A DNA stretch of 64,000 bases from Candidatus Obscuribacterales bacterium (lineage in GTDB: Bacteria; Cyanobacteriota; Vampirovibrionia; Obscuribacterales; Obscuribacteraceae). The stretch spans positions 1 through 64,000 of the forward strand of contig JAIETF010000025.1 of NCBI GenBank assembly GCA_019745415.1, given 5' to 3'. Shown in pieces: positions 1-9,534 of the stretch (the stretch's first letter is position 1; every line of letters begins with the position of its first letter). Under the pieces are notes generated by a model that saw only the letters and a program-made list of their open reading frames with translations, ran no database searches and was not told the origin of the DNA. Made by a program: the position numbers and the translations under genes.

Positions 1-94
1 CGGCAAACTTAAGTAAGTCGTAAGCATTGAAGCGAAGAACGCGCTATAAAAGTGGGTATCTACACTCTAGTAATTACCGCTCGGAGGTTAAGGC

Positions 95-1033
95 ATGAGC
101 CCTTCTGAAACTACAACAAGGCGTCGCTTTCCCAGGATTTCATCAACAGCCTTCGAGCATCCGCAAGACAGACAGGCCCTAGAAGCACTGCGAAAAATTC
201 CAGTTCTGGACAAAGTCGTGCACAAGTTTATCGAATTGGGCGCCGAGCGCTATTTTAGAACCCAGCTCTTGGGCGGCGCCGTGCATGTCACCCCCAAACA
301 ATGTCCTCGGGTTTACAAGCTCTTCAAAGAAGCAGCTGAAATACTAGATATGCACGAGCCGGATCTTTTCCTCGCTTCAAATCCCTACGTAAATGCCTTT
401 ACATTTGGAGTAGACCGCCCCTTCGTAGTACTGCAAAGCGGCTTGGTAGACCTGCTCACTGAAGAAGAACTGATGGGCGTGATGGGACATGAACTAGGAC
501 ACGTCAAAGCAGGCCATGTGCTTTACCGTAGTTTGGTTCTCTTACTTTTGCAGATCTCCAACGCCATCGTTCCTATTCCAGGACTGGCACAAATGGCTCT
601 GCGCATCGCCCTCTTTGATTGGTACCGCAAATCAGAACTGACGGCCGACCGCGCCGAACTCTTGGTGACTCAAGATCTAAAGGTCTGCCTCAATACACAT
701 ATGAAACTCTCGGCCGGCTCCAAAACGATTTTCAATGAAATGGACACGCAAGAATTTCTCAGGCAAGCCGATAGCTATGAAGACCTAGACTACAGCACAC
801 TGAACAAAGTCTATAAGCTCTTGATCGAACTGGGAATGACCCACCCGATTCCAGTCTATCGGGCAAGAGAAATCAAACAGTGGCATGATTCCAAAGCATT
901 TAGCGAAATCATGGCCGGTCGCTTTCCCACCAAAGATCAGGAAGTAACAACGCGCAACTGTCCCCATTGCGGTGTAGAAGTAGCTCCTTCTTTCTTCTTC
1001 TGCCCTGACTGCGGCAAGAACACGCGAGTATAG
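95..1033 (+). CDS. M48 family zinc metalloprotease with C-terminal zinc ribbon
   Basis: Predicted zinc-dependent endopeptidase of family M48 (Ste24/HtpX-like). The HExxH motif is at residues 132-136 (HELGH) and the likely third ligand is Glu181 in SELTADRA, the usual ExxxD helix. Residues ~147-175 are hydrophobic and could sit in or on the membrane, as in HtpX. The C-terminus (289-306) carries two CxxC pairs, CPHC and CPDC, forming a rubredoxin-like zinc ribbon that HtpX normally lacks. GGAGG lies 9 bases before the ATG, which fixes the start. Protease family is clear; substrate unknown. Confidence 0.9.
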   Translation: MSPSETTTRRRFPRISSTAFEHPQDRQALEALRKIPVLDKVVHKFIELGAERYFRTQLLGGAVHVTPKQCPRVYKLFKEAAEILDMHEPDLFLASNPYVNAFTFGVDRPFVVLQSGLVDLLTEEELMGVMGHELGHVKAGHVLYRSLVLLLLQISNAIVPIPGLAQMALRIALFDWYRKSELTADRAELLVTQDLKVCLNTHMKLSAGSKTIFNEMDTQEFLRQADSYEDLDYSTLNKVYKLLIELGMTHPIPVYRAREIKQWHDSKAFSEIMAGRFPTKDQEVTTRNCPHCGVEVAPSFFFCPDCGKNTRV

Positions 1034-1057
1034 GACGCTCCTCAAAAGGAAAAAAGC

Positions 1058-2278
1058 TTGCGACCAAAACAGCCCAAAGCTGCCCGCTGCCGCCAGTTCA
1101 CCCAAAATCGATATTTCTTGCACGCGGCGCCTATTCTGCTTCTACAAGCAGTATGGGCGCCGTTCTTCTACACCGCCGGCGATGGCATACAAAAAGCATG
1201 CGCCGCTTTTGCTGCACAGAATACCGACACTGAAGCACAGGCCGAAACACTACTCAAAGAGGGTCAAGCAGCTAAAGTGCTGACGATTCTCAAGCAAAGC
1301 AAGAATCAAAAGACTCTAAGCGAGATAGCGCAATATCGACTAAAGTCCATGGCTCTCGAAGCTCTTTATCGCAAAGACGCGGCCATCTCAATCGCAAAGG
1401 AAGGACTCGGTAAGTATCCCAAAGATGCAAAACTACACTTCATCATGGCCAAACTTATCTACGACCGCAAAGATCCACAGCCGGCAATAAATGAACTGAC
1501 AAAAGCAATAGAACTAGACGACAAATTTGCAGAAGCTTATTTGGAAAGAGCGAAAGCCTATTTCGTTCTAAGCGAGCACTACATAGGAAAAGACTACTTG
1601 CCCCAGGCTCGACAAGATCTTACCCATGCCACCAAACTCAATCCAAATTTGGCGGCAGCCTATGACTATGAAGGCGTGTGGGCAACCGCCGAAGGACGCT
1701 ATAGCGATGCCGTTAAACTTTTTGATAAAGCCTTGCAAGTAGAACCGCGAAATTATAGCTTTCTCTGTCATAGAGCCACAGCCCTAAACTTTTCCAACCA
1801 AACCGATAAAGCTCTTAAAGACATCGCCCTAGCCTGCCAATTAAAACCACACGAAAAGACCGTCTGGAAAAGTCGAGCCAACATGCTCATTCAGCAAAAG
1901 CGTTATGCCGAAGCACTGCAAGTGGTAGACTCCTGCCTAAAGATAGACAAGAGCGGTCGAGCGTACGAAATACTTTTGCTGAAAGCTCGAGTGCTGACTT
2001 TGCTCAAGCGCCATGAAGAAGCCATCGCTATCTACGACAAAATGATTGCGCTCTCACCGCTCGATGAAGACAATTATGTCGCCCGCGGTAAATGCTATTT
2101 AGCCCAAAGCAACTTCGCCAAAGCCCTCGATAGCTTCAACGAAGCAATTGCTCTCAACCCCGATATCGGGCTCTATTATGAACTGCGCTCAACAGTATAT
2201 GATAGAACCGGAAAGAAGAAAGAAGCTGAAAGCGATAGGAATAAAGCCGCCTTACTCAAGTCGCAAAAACTAAAATAA
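1058..2278 (+). CDS. exported or membrane-anchored TPR protein
   Basis: A 406-residue protein made almost entirely of tetratricopeptide repeats (A-Y..RG.....G.Y..A...FxxAL.L.P pattern, roughly residues 60-400). A basic N-terminus followed by a hydrophobic stretch at about 19-40 suggests a signal peptide or anchor. The start is TTG with AAAGGA about 9 bases upstream, 24 bases after the M48 stop. The next gene, 3 bases downstream, is a paralogue with the same organisation, so the two probably arose by duplication and are cotranscribed. TPRs mediate protein-protein contact; partner unknown. Confidence 0.8.
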   Translation: MRPKQPKAARCRQFTQNRYFLHAAPILLLQAVWAPFFYTAGDGIQKACAAFAAQNTDTEAQAETLLKEGQAAKVLTILKQSKNQKTLSEIAQYRLKSMALEALYRKDAAISIAKEGLGKYPKDAKLHFIMAKLIYDRKDPQPAINELTKAIELDDKFAEAYLERAKAYFVLSEHYIGKDYLPQARQDLTHATKLNPNLAAAYDYEGVWATAEGRYSDAVKLFDKALQVEPRNYSFLCHRATALNFSNQTDKALKDIALACQLKPHEKTVWKSRANMLIQQKRYAEALQVVDSCLKIDKSGRAYEILLLKARVLTLLKRHEEAIAIYDKMIALSPLDEDNYVARGKCYLAQSNFAKALDSFNEAIALNPDIGLYYELRSTVYDRTGKKKEAESDRNKAALLKSQKLK

Positions 2279-2281
2279 TAA

Positions 2282-3379
2282 ATGACCAAAGCAAAATGCG
2301 AGCCAACAAGCAAATATAGGAGACGGGAATGGAATCTATTTTCCACACTGTTTTTGCCGGTCTATTTATTGGCAGGCGGGCTTTCTATCGCTTTAGGCCT
2401 CCGCGCAGAGAGTATGCCTAACGGCAGAATGAGCGACAGTGCTCTCGGTAAACTAAAGGCCGACTGCGCTTCTTTGTTCAGCCAAAAACGCAGAGAAGAC
2501 GCCGACAAGCTTGTAGACAAAGCAATCAGCAACTATCCCAAAGATGAAAGACTCTACTTGCAGAAAGCTCTGGTCAAAGAAGAGCAGAAAGATCCCTACG
2601 CGGCTATGAAAGCCCTCGACAAGGCGATCGAGTATGCTCCCAATTTTGCTGAGGCCTATTTGCTGCGAGCCAAGGGTAACTATATGCTCTTTGAACTGAC
2701 CGACGAAAAAGCCCGCGAGACGGCTGGTCACCGAGATCTAGAAAGGGTCCTCAAGCTCAACCCTAAGCTTGCCGATGCCCACGACTATAAGGGCGTTTTT
2801 TATGCCTCCCAAAACAATATGCCGGAAGCTTTGAAATGCTTCAACCAAGCTATCAGTCTCAAGCCCGAGAAACCTGAGTATTACAAACACCGCGCCCTTG
2901 TCTACAACCAACTAAAACGCCCTCAAGACGCGCTCAACGACCTGGTTAAGGCCACCCAGCTAGACCCTAGAGAATATGGCATCAGAGTCACTCTTGCCGA
3001 ACAGGCAGACTCAATGGGTCTCTATAAACAGGCTATTGATGCAATCAATCAGTCTCTAATTTTGAGACCCAACAATTATGACGTAGTGCAGCGAAGAGCC
3101 TCGATCTATCTAAAGAATCACCATTTTCAGGAAGCTTTAGCCGACCTGGACAAACTGATCAAGTTAAGCGGCCAAGATGATGATCTATACCGCATGCGCG
3201 CCCGCGCTTACCTAGGTTTAAAACAATACAAAAATGCATTGCAGGACCAAACTGAGGCGGTCAAGTTAAACCCCACCAGCGCCAGTAATTTTGCCGAGCG
3301 CGCGAAGATTTACAGACTCTTAGGCGATGAAGCTAAAGCGAAGCAAGACGAAAGCCGTGCACTATCTCTGCAAAAATAG
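2282..3379 (+). CDS. exported TPR protein, paralogue of the preceding gene
   Basis: A 365-residue protein with an N-terminal hydrophobic segment (about residues 18-43, following a basic stretch), then seven or more TPR units to the end. It shares the segment arrangement of the preceding gene, including the sequence around DAHDYKGVFYASQ matching AAYDYEGVWATAE there. Start ATG lies 3 bases after the upstream stop, so the pair is likely translated from one message. Function unknown; probably a scaffold at the cell envelope. Confidence 0.8.
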   Translation: MTKAKCEPTSKYRRREWNLFSTLFLPVYLLAGGLSIALGLRAESMPNGRMSDSALGKLKADCASLFSQKRREDADKLVDKAISNYPKDERLYLQKALVKEEQKDPYAAMKALDKAIEYAPNFAEAYLLRAKGNYMLFELTDEKARETAGHRDLERVLKLNPKLADAHDYKGVFYASQNNMPEALKCFNQAISLKPEKPEYYKHRALVYNQLKRPQDALNDLVKATQLDPREYGIRVTLAEQADSMGLYKQAIDAINQSLILRPNNYDVVQRRASIYLKNHHFQEALADLDKLIKLSGQDDDLYRMRARAYLGLKQYKNALQDQTEAVKLNPTSASNFAERAKIYRLLGDEAKAKQDESRALSLQK

Positions 3380-3413
3380 ACTAGTCTTTGCAAGCTTAGA
3401 CTGATTCTTGCAC

Positions 3414-3929
3414 CTAAGCTTGTTCGGCTTCCACTTCCACTTCTTCAGTACCATCTGAATTAGTCGATGAATGCGAGGCAGAGCCATTCTTTCCAGACTC
3501 ACCTTTGGTAGAAGCACCGCAACTGGGGCAAAATGACTTCTCTTTGTTGGCGGGTGCACCACAAGCCGGGCAGGTAAATCCAGGCGAAGCTGAATACCCG
3601 GCTTTTGCTTCGGCTTTCTGGCTGGGAGTAGCATCAGGATCATTCTTGACCTTAAGTTGGTCGATTTCAGCTTGCAAAACAGCAATTTCGTGGTCAAAAG
3701 CAGCAGCTTCAGCTACCAGTTCTTTCAGCCTTTCTTCACTGGCTTCTTTGCCATGTTCATACTTATCAAAAATCACCCGACCGATTTCCATCAGTTTGGC
3801 ATTCTTTTTGCGCTCGAGCTCGCGTACCTGGCTATTGAGATTGAAGCCCTGCATCATCTCTTGCGAGCGTTCTTGCACCTTACCGACTTCCTTAGCCACC
3901 GTGTTAATGACATTGTCGAAAATGCTCAC
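3414..3929 (-). CDS. coiled-coil and zinc-ribbon protein
   Basis: 171 residues. Residues ~30-100 are charged and heptad-like (coiled coil: REL-ERKKNAKLMEIGRVI and AEAAAFDHEIAVLQAEIDQLK). A CPACG...CPSCG zinc ribbon follows at about 120-138, and the C-terminus is Ser/Glu-rich and disordered. No signal peptide. This looks like the widespread zinc-ribbon (zinc-ribbon_2/DUF7577-like) proteins of unknown role. It is convergent with the TPR pair and lies downstream of the diguanylate cyclase on the same strand, separated from it by a terminator-like hairpin. Confidence 0.7.
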   Translation of the reverse strand: MSIFDNVINTVAKEVGKVQERSQEMMQGFNLNSQVRELERKKNAKLMEIGRVIFDKYEHGKEASEERLKELVAEAAAFDHEIAVLQAEIDQLKVKNDPDATPSQKAEAKAGYSASPGFTCPACGAPANKEKSFCPSCGASTKGESGKNGSASHSSTNSDGTEEVEVEAEQA

Positions 3930-3984
3930 TATTCAATACCCCCAGATGCGGATGTGCTCAATAGACTTTATACCTCCAAACCAA

Positions 3985-4014
3985 GAAGATTGCCCGAATT
4001 CTCCGGCAATCTTC
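3985..4014 (-). terminator. hairpin downstream of the diguanylate cyclase gene
   Basis: Perfect 10-bp inverted repeat (GAAGATTGCC at 3985-3994, GGCAATCTTC at 4005-4014, 10-base loop), followed on the minus strand by TTGGTTTGG, a weak T-rich tail. It lies 18 bases past the stop of the GGDEF gene and before the zinc-ribbon gene. Confidence 0.6.
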
Positions 4015-4031
4015 AGAATCTATAAATCAAC

Positions 4032-5723
4032 CTAGACTTTGGCGCCGGCGTCAGCTTCGGTATCATGTTGCAAAGCCACTTTCACACAGTTTCTGCCGCC
4101 CGATTTTGCTTTATATAGAGCTTCATCTGCCTGCGAAAAGAGATCTTCGGCGGTATCACAATGCAAGGGGAAATTGGAGACACCCAGGCTGGCTGAAATA
4201 TTGCCGTACTCAGGAATGGTCACCTCATTGATGCAACGGCGCAAGCGCTCGGCCAGCTGCTCGGCCATGTCGATTTCGGTATTGGGAAGCAAGAGACAAA
4301 ACTCTTCACCACCATATCTAGCCACGAAGTCGGTGCTGCGGGAACTTTGCTTTAGCACCGCACCAATGGAGCGAATCGCCTCATCCCCAGCCATATGCCC
4401 GTACTGGTCATTAATCTTTTTGAGATAATCGAGGTCGACAATAATGAGAGAGAGAGGCTGATCGTAACGCTTGGCTCTCTCAAACTCTTTCAGCAAATTC
4501 TCGTTAAAGCTGCGTCTATTGTTGACACCGGTCAAACCATCTGTAACAGCTTGCATTTCGCGCTCAAGGTGCAATTCGGCATTCTCTATAGCCACAGACA
4601 GGTTGTCGGCAAGCGAGCCAATCAGTGAAATATCATCGATACTCCAATCTCTGTCAAAATCGATATCTTGCAAGAAAAGAGCGCCCAAGATACGGTCGCG
4701 CATCACCAGCGGCACAATAAGCCCGCTTTTGATGCGCAATTCTCGCAAGAAAGCGACATTAAAATATCCGCCGCCACTCAGATCTGCACTGTCGATACTT
4801 TCCGGTGTCTCTTTAGCCAGAGCCAGCCTGATAAACTCACGCCCGATATCGGTATAAAAGAGCTCTCGCGAAGCCGAAAGCCCAGGCTTTATATACTCAT
4901 GCACTTCAATTTCGCTGACAGCCGGTCCGCTGGCTTCAGCTCGCAAAAGCAAACAGCGGCTAACACCAAATGTAGTACCAATTTTCTCAACTGTTATATC
5001 AACAACTTGCTTAATATGCACCGAACTGCGCACGGCATTGGAAATCCAATAGACTAGACGCTCTCGCTCCAACTGCTTCATTCTGATTGAATCACGCGCA
5101 GTGATATCATGAATCAGTTTGAGCGTTTGCTCTTCCATCGAACTGGTCTTCTCTTCAATTTCTTCATATTGCCCGCGCAAGCGCTCGTTCTCTCGCTGCA
5201 ACTCTTTCATCTCGAAAGCACGGCTCAAAGCAAGGGCAATCGGCGCCCCCGACATCAAATCTTGAGTATGCAAAGGGTCGGGCAATTCGCTGCCAGCCAC
5301 CAAAACCACAGCCACCAGCTCGCCCTTAAAATAAACCCTGACTTGATAAACTTTGCCTAGACTTTCGATCATGCCTAAAAGAAGAGAGCGATCGACATTC
5401 TCAAGCCAAGAAAGATCAAGCGTATGCACCCTGATATCAGCATTGTGCCGGCTAAGTGGTGGTTCGTCACCACTGTAAGAGGAAAGTTTATCAGCCGCCG
5501 CACTTAGATAAAGCTCGACCAGCTCTGAAAACTCACCTTTAGTATCGCCATAAATACACTGGTCTGAGAACATCTCAAGGTCGGCATCCCACATAAGAAT
5601 TGCCGTACTCTGAGCCGAAAGAGCCCGGGCACAAAGCTCATGTATACAAGCCATGACTTCCTCAAGCTCAATAGCCGAGAGGATGTAAATAGTATGAGCG
5701 CTGATATTCTCGTCGTGTGGCAT
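4032..5723 (-). CDS. diguanylate cyclase with GAF sensor regions and GGDEF domain
   Basis: 563 residues. The C-terminal ~165 residues are a GGDEF domain with an intact active site (RYGGEEF) and a preceding RSTD exactly five residues before GGEEF, which is the canonical RxxD inhibitory c-di-GMP site. It should therefore make c-di-GMP from two GTP and be product-inhibited. Two GAF-like regions lie N-terminal (about 10-170 and 215-385), separated by a coiled coil (~175-215). No membrane segment, so probably cytosolic, sensing a small ligand. Start ATG; a downstream hairpin ends the transcript. No EAL domain. Confidence 0.92.
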   Translation of the reverse strand: MPHDENISAHTIYILSAIELEEVMACIHELCARALSAQSTAILMWDADLEMFSDQCIYGDTKGEFSELVELYLSAAADKLSSYSGDEPPLSRHNADIRVHTLDLSWLENVDRSLLLGMIESLGKVYQVRVYFKGELVAVVLVAGSELPDPLHTQDLMSGAPIALALSRAFEMKELQRENERLRGQYEEIEEKTSSMEEQTLKLIHDITARDSIRMKQLERERLVYWISNAVRSSVHIKQVVDITVEKIGTTFGVSRCLLLRAEASGPAVSEIEVHEYIKPGLSASRELFYTDIGREFIRLALAKETPESIDSADLSGGGYFNVAFLRELRIKSGLIVPLVMRDRILGALFLQDIDFDRDWSIDDISLIGSLADNLSVAIENAELHLEREMQAVTDGLTGVNNRRSFNENLLKEFERAKRYDQPLSLIIVDLDYLKKINDQYGHMAGDEAIRSIGAVLKQSSRSTDFVARYGGEEFCLLLPNTEIDMAEQLAERLRRCINEVTIPEYGNISASLGVSNFPLHCDTAEDLFSQADEALYKAKSGGRNCVKVALQHDTEADAGAKV

Positions 5724-5856
5724 ACTTGCCTAAGTTCTTCCCCGCCAAGGCGTGAAATAATCGCAAATCGAAGATAATCAGGCATTTTCGGCATTCCACC
5801 CCGGACAAACAGGCAAAAGCGTCCAAAATCGGTACAATTTAGGCTGGAGGGAAGAA

Positions 5857-6270
5857 ATGAGCAAATACAACTATTTCAAAAGTCCGGACGCTTCGGCCAA
5901 ACTTGTCTGCGCCGCTTGCTATTTAACCGGCGGCATCGCCGGACTTATCTATAGCCTGGCCAACGGCACTTACAAAAATGCTACTTTCTTTCGCTTTCAC
6001 TTCTTGCAAGCGATTTTCTTGGGTATCATCCAAGTCTTTATTTCAATGGGTGGCAGTATCATGATCGACACCCTCGCTGGCATCTTGAGCCTTTTCGGCA
6101 GCGCCACCGCCCCAATCAGCAGCGCTGTAACCAATGTTTTTATACTTGTTCTCAACGTAATCTCCAAAGTTTTTATGCTTTGTGCTTTAGTGGGTATAGT
6201 GCAGAGCCTTCGTGGAAAAAACCTCGAACTGCCTGGAATCTCTATTCTGGTAAGACAAAATATGCGCTAA
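5857..6270 (+). CDS. small multi-pass membrane protein (Tic20/DUF4870-like)
   Basis: 137 residues with three or four hydrophobic segments (about 15-35, 45-65, 75-100, 105-125). The early motif CYLTGGIAGLIYSL and the FRFHFLQAIFLGI segment resemble the DUF4870/Tic20-like family of small inner-membrane proteins. GGAGG lies 9 bases before ATG. Its stop overlaps the next start by one base (TAATG), so the following secreted TPR protein is probably translationally coupled. Family assignment is tentative. Confidence 0.65.
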   Translation: MSKYNYFKSPDASAKLVCAACYLTGGIAGLIYSLANGTYKNATFFRFHFLQAIFLGIIQVFISMGGSIMIDTLAGILSLFGSATAPISSAVTNVFILVLNVISKVFMLCALVGIVQSLRGKNLELPGISILVRQNMR

Positions 6271-7175
6271 TGCCCAGCTCTTTGCGACACCTAGCACCCG
6301 CCTTGCTGCTTTTAGCCGCTTCACTCGGCGGCGCCTTAAAAGCAGCAAGCGGGCAAGATATTATTCCAGCTCACCCAGATGCACCGGGGGGCGGTAATCC
6401 TTTTCAGGGTTTGGGGCGCCCGGACGACCCCGCCCCCTCGCGTATTCAAGACTATCTGCCCAAGAGCATTTCGGACACGATTATGCAGGCAGTGCAAAAG
6501 GGCGATCTATCCAGCTTGAACGACTTGAACGGCAAATCCAGCAGCCTTTTGGAGTCGCCTTCGGGCACAGGCTTGAGCAGCGACCCCTCGCAACCATCCA
6601 CACCGCTGGATCAGACCGGCACCCTTCCACCGAGCGATGCCAGTCCTTCGCCTTTAGATACACCGCCCGGCGCCGCTCTCAATGCCGACCCCTCCCTCAA
6701 TGGCAGTTTTGTCTCCGCGCCTGGTGCAGGTGGGCGCGCCCAAGAACAAATTCCCCCGGCCGCACCTTCCGGGCTTTTCAGCACAGGTTTTGGCGGCGGT
6801 GGCGCCGGTCTCGCTTTACCCGACAGCGCCCCGCCAAATAGCAATGCCGACCAAGAGCCTGACGCCGGGCCTCAGGCAAAACCTACCAATTCCAATGGAC
6901 AAGCCAGTCTTTCCCTGAGACGCCCTCCCGACCCGATGGTCAAAGAAGCCCTGAGAGAAATTAAGCAGGGCCGATACCGCAGCGCCCTCGACCATTTAGA
7001 CAATCTCTCCAAGCTTTACCCGCAAGCGCCTGAATTAGACTATTTGAAGGGCATCGCTTCAGTTATGAATCATGATTTCGCCCAAGCTAAGGTCTTTTAT
7101 CAAAAGGTCTTAGAGAGCAACGCCCCATTAGAGCTCAAAGACCTGGCCAAGCGAGGTCTGGCAAAACTAGAATAA
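6270..7175 (+). CDS. secreted Pro/Gly-rich protein with C-terminal TPR
   Basis: Starting at the ATG that overlaps the upstream stop, the 301-residue product begins with a clean signal peptide (MPSSLRHLAPALLLLAASLG...). Residues ~30-225 are low-complexity, rich in Pro, Gly, Ser and Asp and probably disordered. The last ~80 residues hold about two TPR-like helical pairs (EALREIKQGRYRSALDHLD and onward). A longer open frame extends upstream inside the membrane gene but lacks a start signal. Likely a periplasmic or surface adaptor. Confidence 0.7.
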   Translation: MPSSLRHLAPALLLLAASLGGALKAASGQDIIPAHPDAPGGGNPFQGLGRPDDPAPSRIQDYLPKSISDTIMQAVQKGDLSSLNDLNGKSSSLLESPSGTGLSSDPSQPSTPLDQTGTLPPSDASPSPLDTPPGAALNADPSLNGSFVSAPGAGGRAQEQIPPAAPSGLFSTGFGGGGAGLALPDSAPPNSNADQEPDAGPQAKPTNSNGQASLSLRRPPDPMVKEALREIKQGRYRSALDHLDNLSKLYPQAPELDYLKGIASVMNHDFAQAKVFYQKVLESNAPLELKDLAKRGLAKLE

Positions 7176-7271
7176 GTTGAGCTATAGACAGCTAAGGGCA
7201 GTTTTTCGTGCCGGACTTGCTGGACTTACCTTTAACGTCAGGGCTTCGGATTTAAATATCAGGGCTTCGCC

Positions 7272-8045
7272 CTATGCTGGCACCGCTCTGCCAAGATAAA
7301 CCATGAGGTCCTCGGGGTCGTCGGTCACTATACCGTCCAGTTCCAAATCAAGCGAACGGCTCCAGTTCTTGCGACCGTTGATAGTCCAAGAATTAACCTG
7401 AATGCCGTTTGCGTGGCATTCGTCCACGACATCGGCACGACAAGAATCAAAGCCCGGATGATAGTAGAGGGCACCAAATTGCGCTAAATAAGCCGGTAAG
7501 TCGAGCACAATGGCGTCATTGAGCACGGCCAATTTATATTCAGGCGCAAGCTTAGCCATTCGCGCCAACACATAATGGTCAAAAGAGCTGATGATTATCG
7601 ACTCTTTATGTGGATAATCAGCAAGCAGGGCGAGCACATCTTCTTCAATATTCTCATAAGACACGGGCGTATTCTTGATTTCAATATTGAGCATGCACTT
7701 GCCGTCCACAAGCTCAAGAACTTCTTCTAAAGTCGGCACTTTCTCGCCCCTGAAGGCTGTGTCAAACCAAGAGCCGGCATCGAGCCTGCGCAACTCACCT
7801 AGACTGATATCGGTTACCAGACCAACGCCGTTTGTGGTGCGCCCCACATCATCGTCATGAAAAACAACAAGTTCGCCGCTGGCGCAGCGCTGCACGTCAA
7901 GTTCGATGCCGTCGACCCTGAGATCGAGAGCCTGACGAAATGCCGACATTGTGTTCTCAGGCGCCCATTCGCGACCGCCCCTATGGGCAATCACCTTAAC
8001 TTTGCGGGCCATATGATGTTCTTTGGCAGAGAGGCTTCTAGTCAT
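7272..8045 (-). CDS. glycerophosphodiester phosphodiesterase
   Basis: GDPD-family TIM-barrel hydrolase, expected to convert glycerophosphodiesters to glycerol-3-phosphate and an alcohol. Diagnostic residues are present: AHRGG...APENT near the start (His and Glu), IELDVQ (metal-binding Glu/Asp) and VVFHDDDVGRTT. Length (about 246-257) is standard. No signal peptide, so a cytosolic UgpQ-like form. An internal ATG at 8012 (MARKVKVIAHRGG) is the alternative start and better fits family N-termini. The gene is 26 bases downstream of the next one on the same strand. Confidence 0.9.
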   Translation of the reverse strand: MTRSLSAKEHHMARKVKVIAHRGGREWAPENTMSAFRQALDLRVDGIELDVQRCASGELVVFHDDDVGRTTNGVGLVTDISLGELRRLDAGSWFDTAFRGEKVPTLEEVLELVDGKCMLNIEIKNTPVSYENIEEDVLALLADYPHKESIIISSFDHYVLARMAKLAPEYKLAVLNDAIVLDLPAYLAQFGALYYHPGFDSCRADVVDECHANGIQVNSWTINGRKNWSRSLDLELDGIVTDDPEDLMVYLGRAVPA

Positions 8046-8071
8046 AGCGCTATAGACTCTCAGCTTGGAAA

Positions 8072-8623
8072 TTAAAGGTCAAGCACCTTTTGGGGATGCA
8101 AAAGCCCCATATTCAAAGTAACAATGAGCTTATTGGGCGGCTTCACCATTATCTTTTCAAGCGGAGCCTCAATGCCATGCTCGATACCAACCAGCCCGGC
8201 AATATTCTTGAGCACCAGGCAGTCTTTTTCGACACCAACCTCAAAGCGCATACGCTCTTTCTGCTTGATTATGTAAGAGCCCCAACGCTCGGCGGTAGGA
8301 TGTTCGTTGACGATGCTAATAACATTAGACTGCCTAATAATCTCGTGCACATGCAAAGCAATGGCTCTAATCAAGCCGGGTATCTGGTCGGAAGAACCGA
8401 AGGTCTCCATCAAAACGCGGTTGACCAGATAACCATGCAGTGAGACCCCTTCGGGGCGATCTTGCAAAAATTTGATCACACCAGAAAATGGATCCGAAGC
8501 ACCCTTGACAATACGCCTCGCCACTTCTATCAAGTCTTTCTCACCAGCCGCAAAGGTTTCACGAAGTTGAGCGTCGAGCCCTTTGCGTTCACAACAATCG
8601 CAAACAACTGAATGACTCACCAA
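8072..8623 (-). CDS. hypothetical protein with N-terminal CxxC
   Basis: 183 residues, not recognised. It has a CDCC motif at residues 9-12, a helical middle and a C-terminal half that looks alpha/beta (ERMRFEVGVEKDCLVLKNIAGLVGI). No signal peptide or membrane segment. It is divergent from kdsB and immediately upstream of the phosphodiesterase gene, probably in one operon with it. No function can be proposed. Confidence 0.6.
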   Translation of the reverse strand: MVSHSVVCDCCERKGLDAQLRETFAAGEKDLIEVARRIVKGASDPFSGVIKFLQDRPEGVSLHGYLVNRVLMETFGSSDQIPGLIRAIALHVHEIIRQSNVISIVNEHPTAERWGSYIIKQKERMRFEVGVEKDCLVLKNIAGLVGIEHGIEAPLEKIMVKPPNKLIVTLNMGLLHPQKVLDL

Positions 8624-8745
8624 TAAATCCTCTTAAACTAAAATGCAGTTTTGCCTAATGCAATTCTGCCCAATAAAGCTGATAATAATCACTGCTTCAG
8701 GCGCCGAATTAGACCCCACCAGCCAAATCACCACCAACAAGAAAA

Positions 8746-9534
8746 ATGTCTCAAACCAAAAGCAAGTTAAAAGTGGCAGCAGTGCTGCCGGCAAGATATG
8801 CCAGCACAAGATTTCCCGGCAAGCCCTTGGTCAAAATAGCCGGCATAACAATGATCGAGCGCGTTTACAAACAAGCCGAGAAATGTCGCTTGGTAGATGA
8901 AGTGCTTGTCGCCACCGACGATGAAAGAATCAAAAATTGCGTAGCAAGCTTCGGCGGCAATTTCGTCATGACCAGAGACGACCATCCCACAGGCACTGAC
9001 CGCCTGGCCGAAGTGGCAGCATTAAGACCCGATATCGATATTATCGTCAACATCCAAGGCGACGAGCCCCTAATCGACCCAGCCTTGGTCGATAAAGTAA
9101 TCGAACCAGTTCTCAACCCCGAAGCCCAAGTGGAGATGTCCACCCTCGCCTTCCCTCTAAAGAACCAGGAAGACATCGAAAACACTTCGATAGTGAAAGC
9201 CGTGGTTGGCTTGAACGGCTTCGCCATGTACTTTTCCAGACTGCCGGTGCCCTTCGACCGAGACAGCGATAAACGCCCAGCCGGCGAAAAGCCTCCCACT
9301 CAGCATCTTGGTCATGCCGGGCTTTATGTTTATAAACGCGAAACCCTGTTAAAACTTGCCTCGCTGCCCGAATCGCCCATTGAACAGATGGAAAAATTGG
9401 AACAGCTGAGAGCCCTTGAAAACGGCATCAAAATTTATGTAGCCGTCGTCGACCACAGACGCACCCCAGCCGTCGACAATCCAGAAGACGTGGCGGTGGT
9501 GGAATCTTTTCTTGCCTCACTGACGTCTAAGTAA
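8746..9534 (+). CDS. kdsB: 3-deoxy-manno-octulosonate cytidylyltransferase
   Basis: CMP-Kdo synthetase, activating Kdo with CTP for lipopolysaccharide inner-core synthesis in the cytosol. The 262-residue length is typical. Family motifs are evident: LPARYASTRFPGKPL at the N-terminus (nucleotide binding), VATDDERI, MTRDDHPTGTDRLAE, and NIQGDEPLI with the metal-binding Asp. The C-terminal EQLRALENGIKI is also characteristic. Its presence implies an outer membrane with Kdo. No other Kdo genes flank it. Start ATG; its stop codon sits inside a 15-base tandem repeat. Confidence 0.97.
   Translation: MSQTKSKLKVAAVLPARYASTRFPGKPLVKIAGITMIERVYKQAEKCRLVDEVLVATDDERIKNCVASFGGNFVMTRDDHPTGTDRLAEVAALRPDIDIIVNIQGDEPLIDPALVDKVIEPVLNPEAQVEMSTLAFPLKNQEDIENTSIVKAVVGLNGFAMYFSRLPVPFDRDSDKRPAGEKPPTQHLGHAGLYVYKRETLLKLASLPESPIEQMEKLEQLRALENGIKIYVAVVDHRRTPAVDNPEDVAVVESFLASLTSK

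Noticed and set aside
6180-6269. Longer start for the Pro/Gly-rich secreted protein
   Set aside because: It is out-of-frame reading of the upstream membrane gene; the signal peptide begins at 6270, overlapping the upstream stop.
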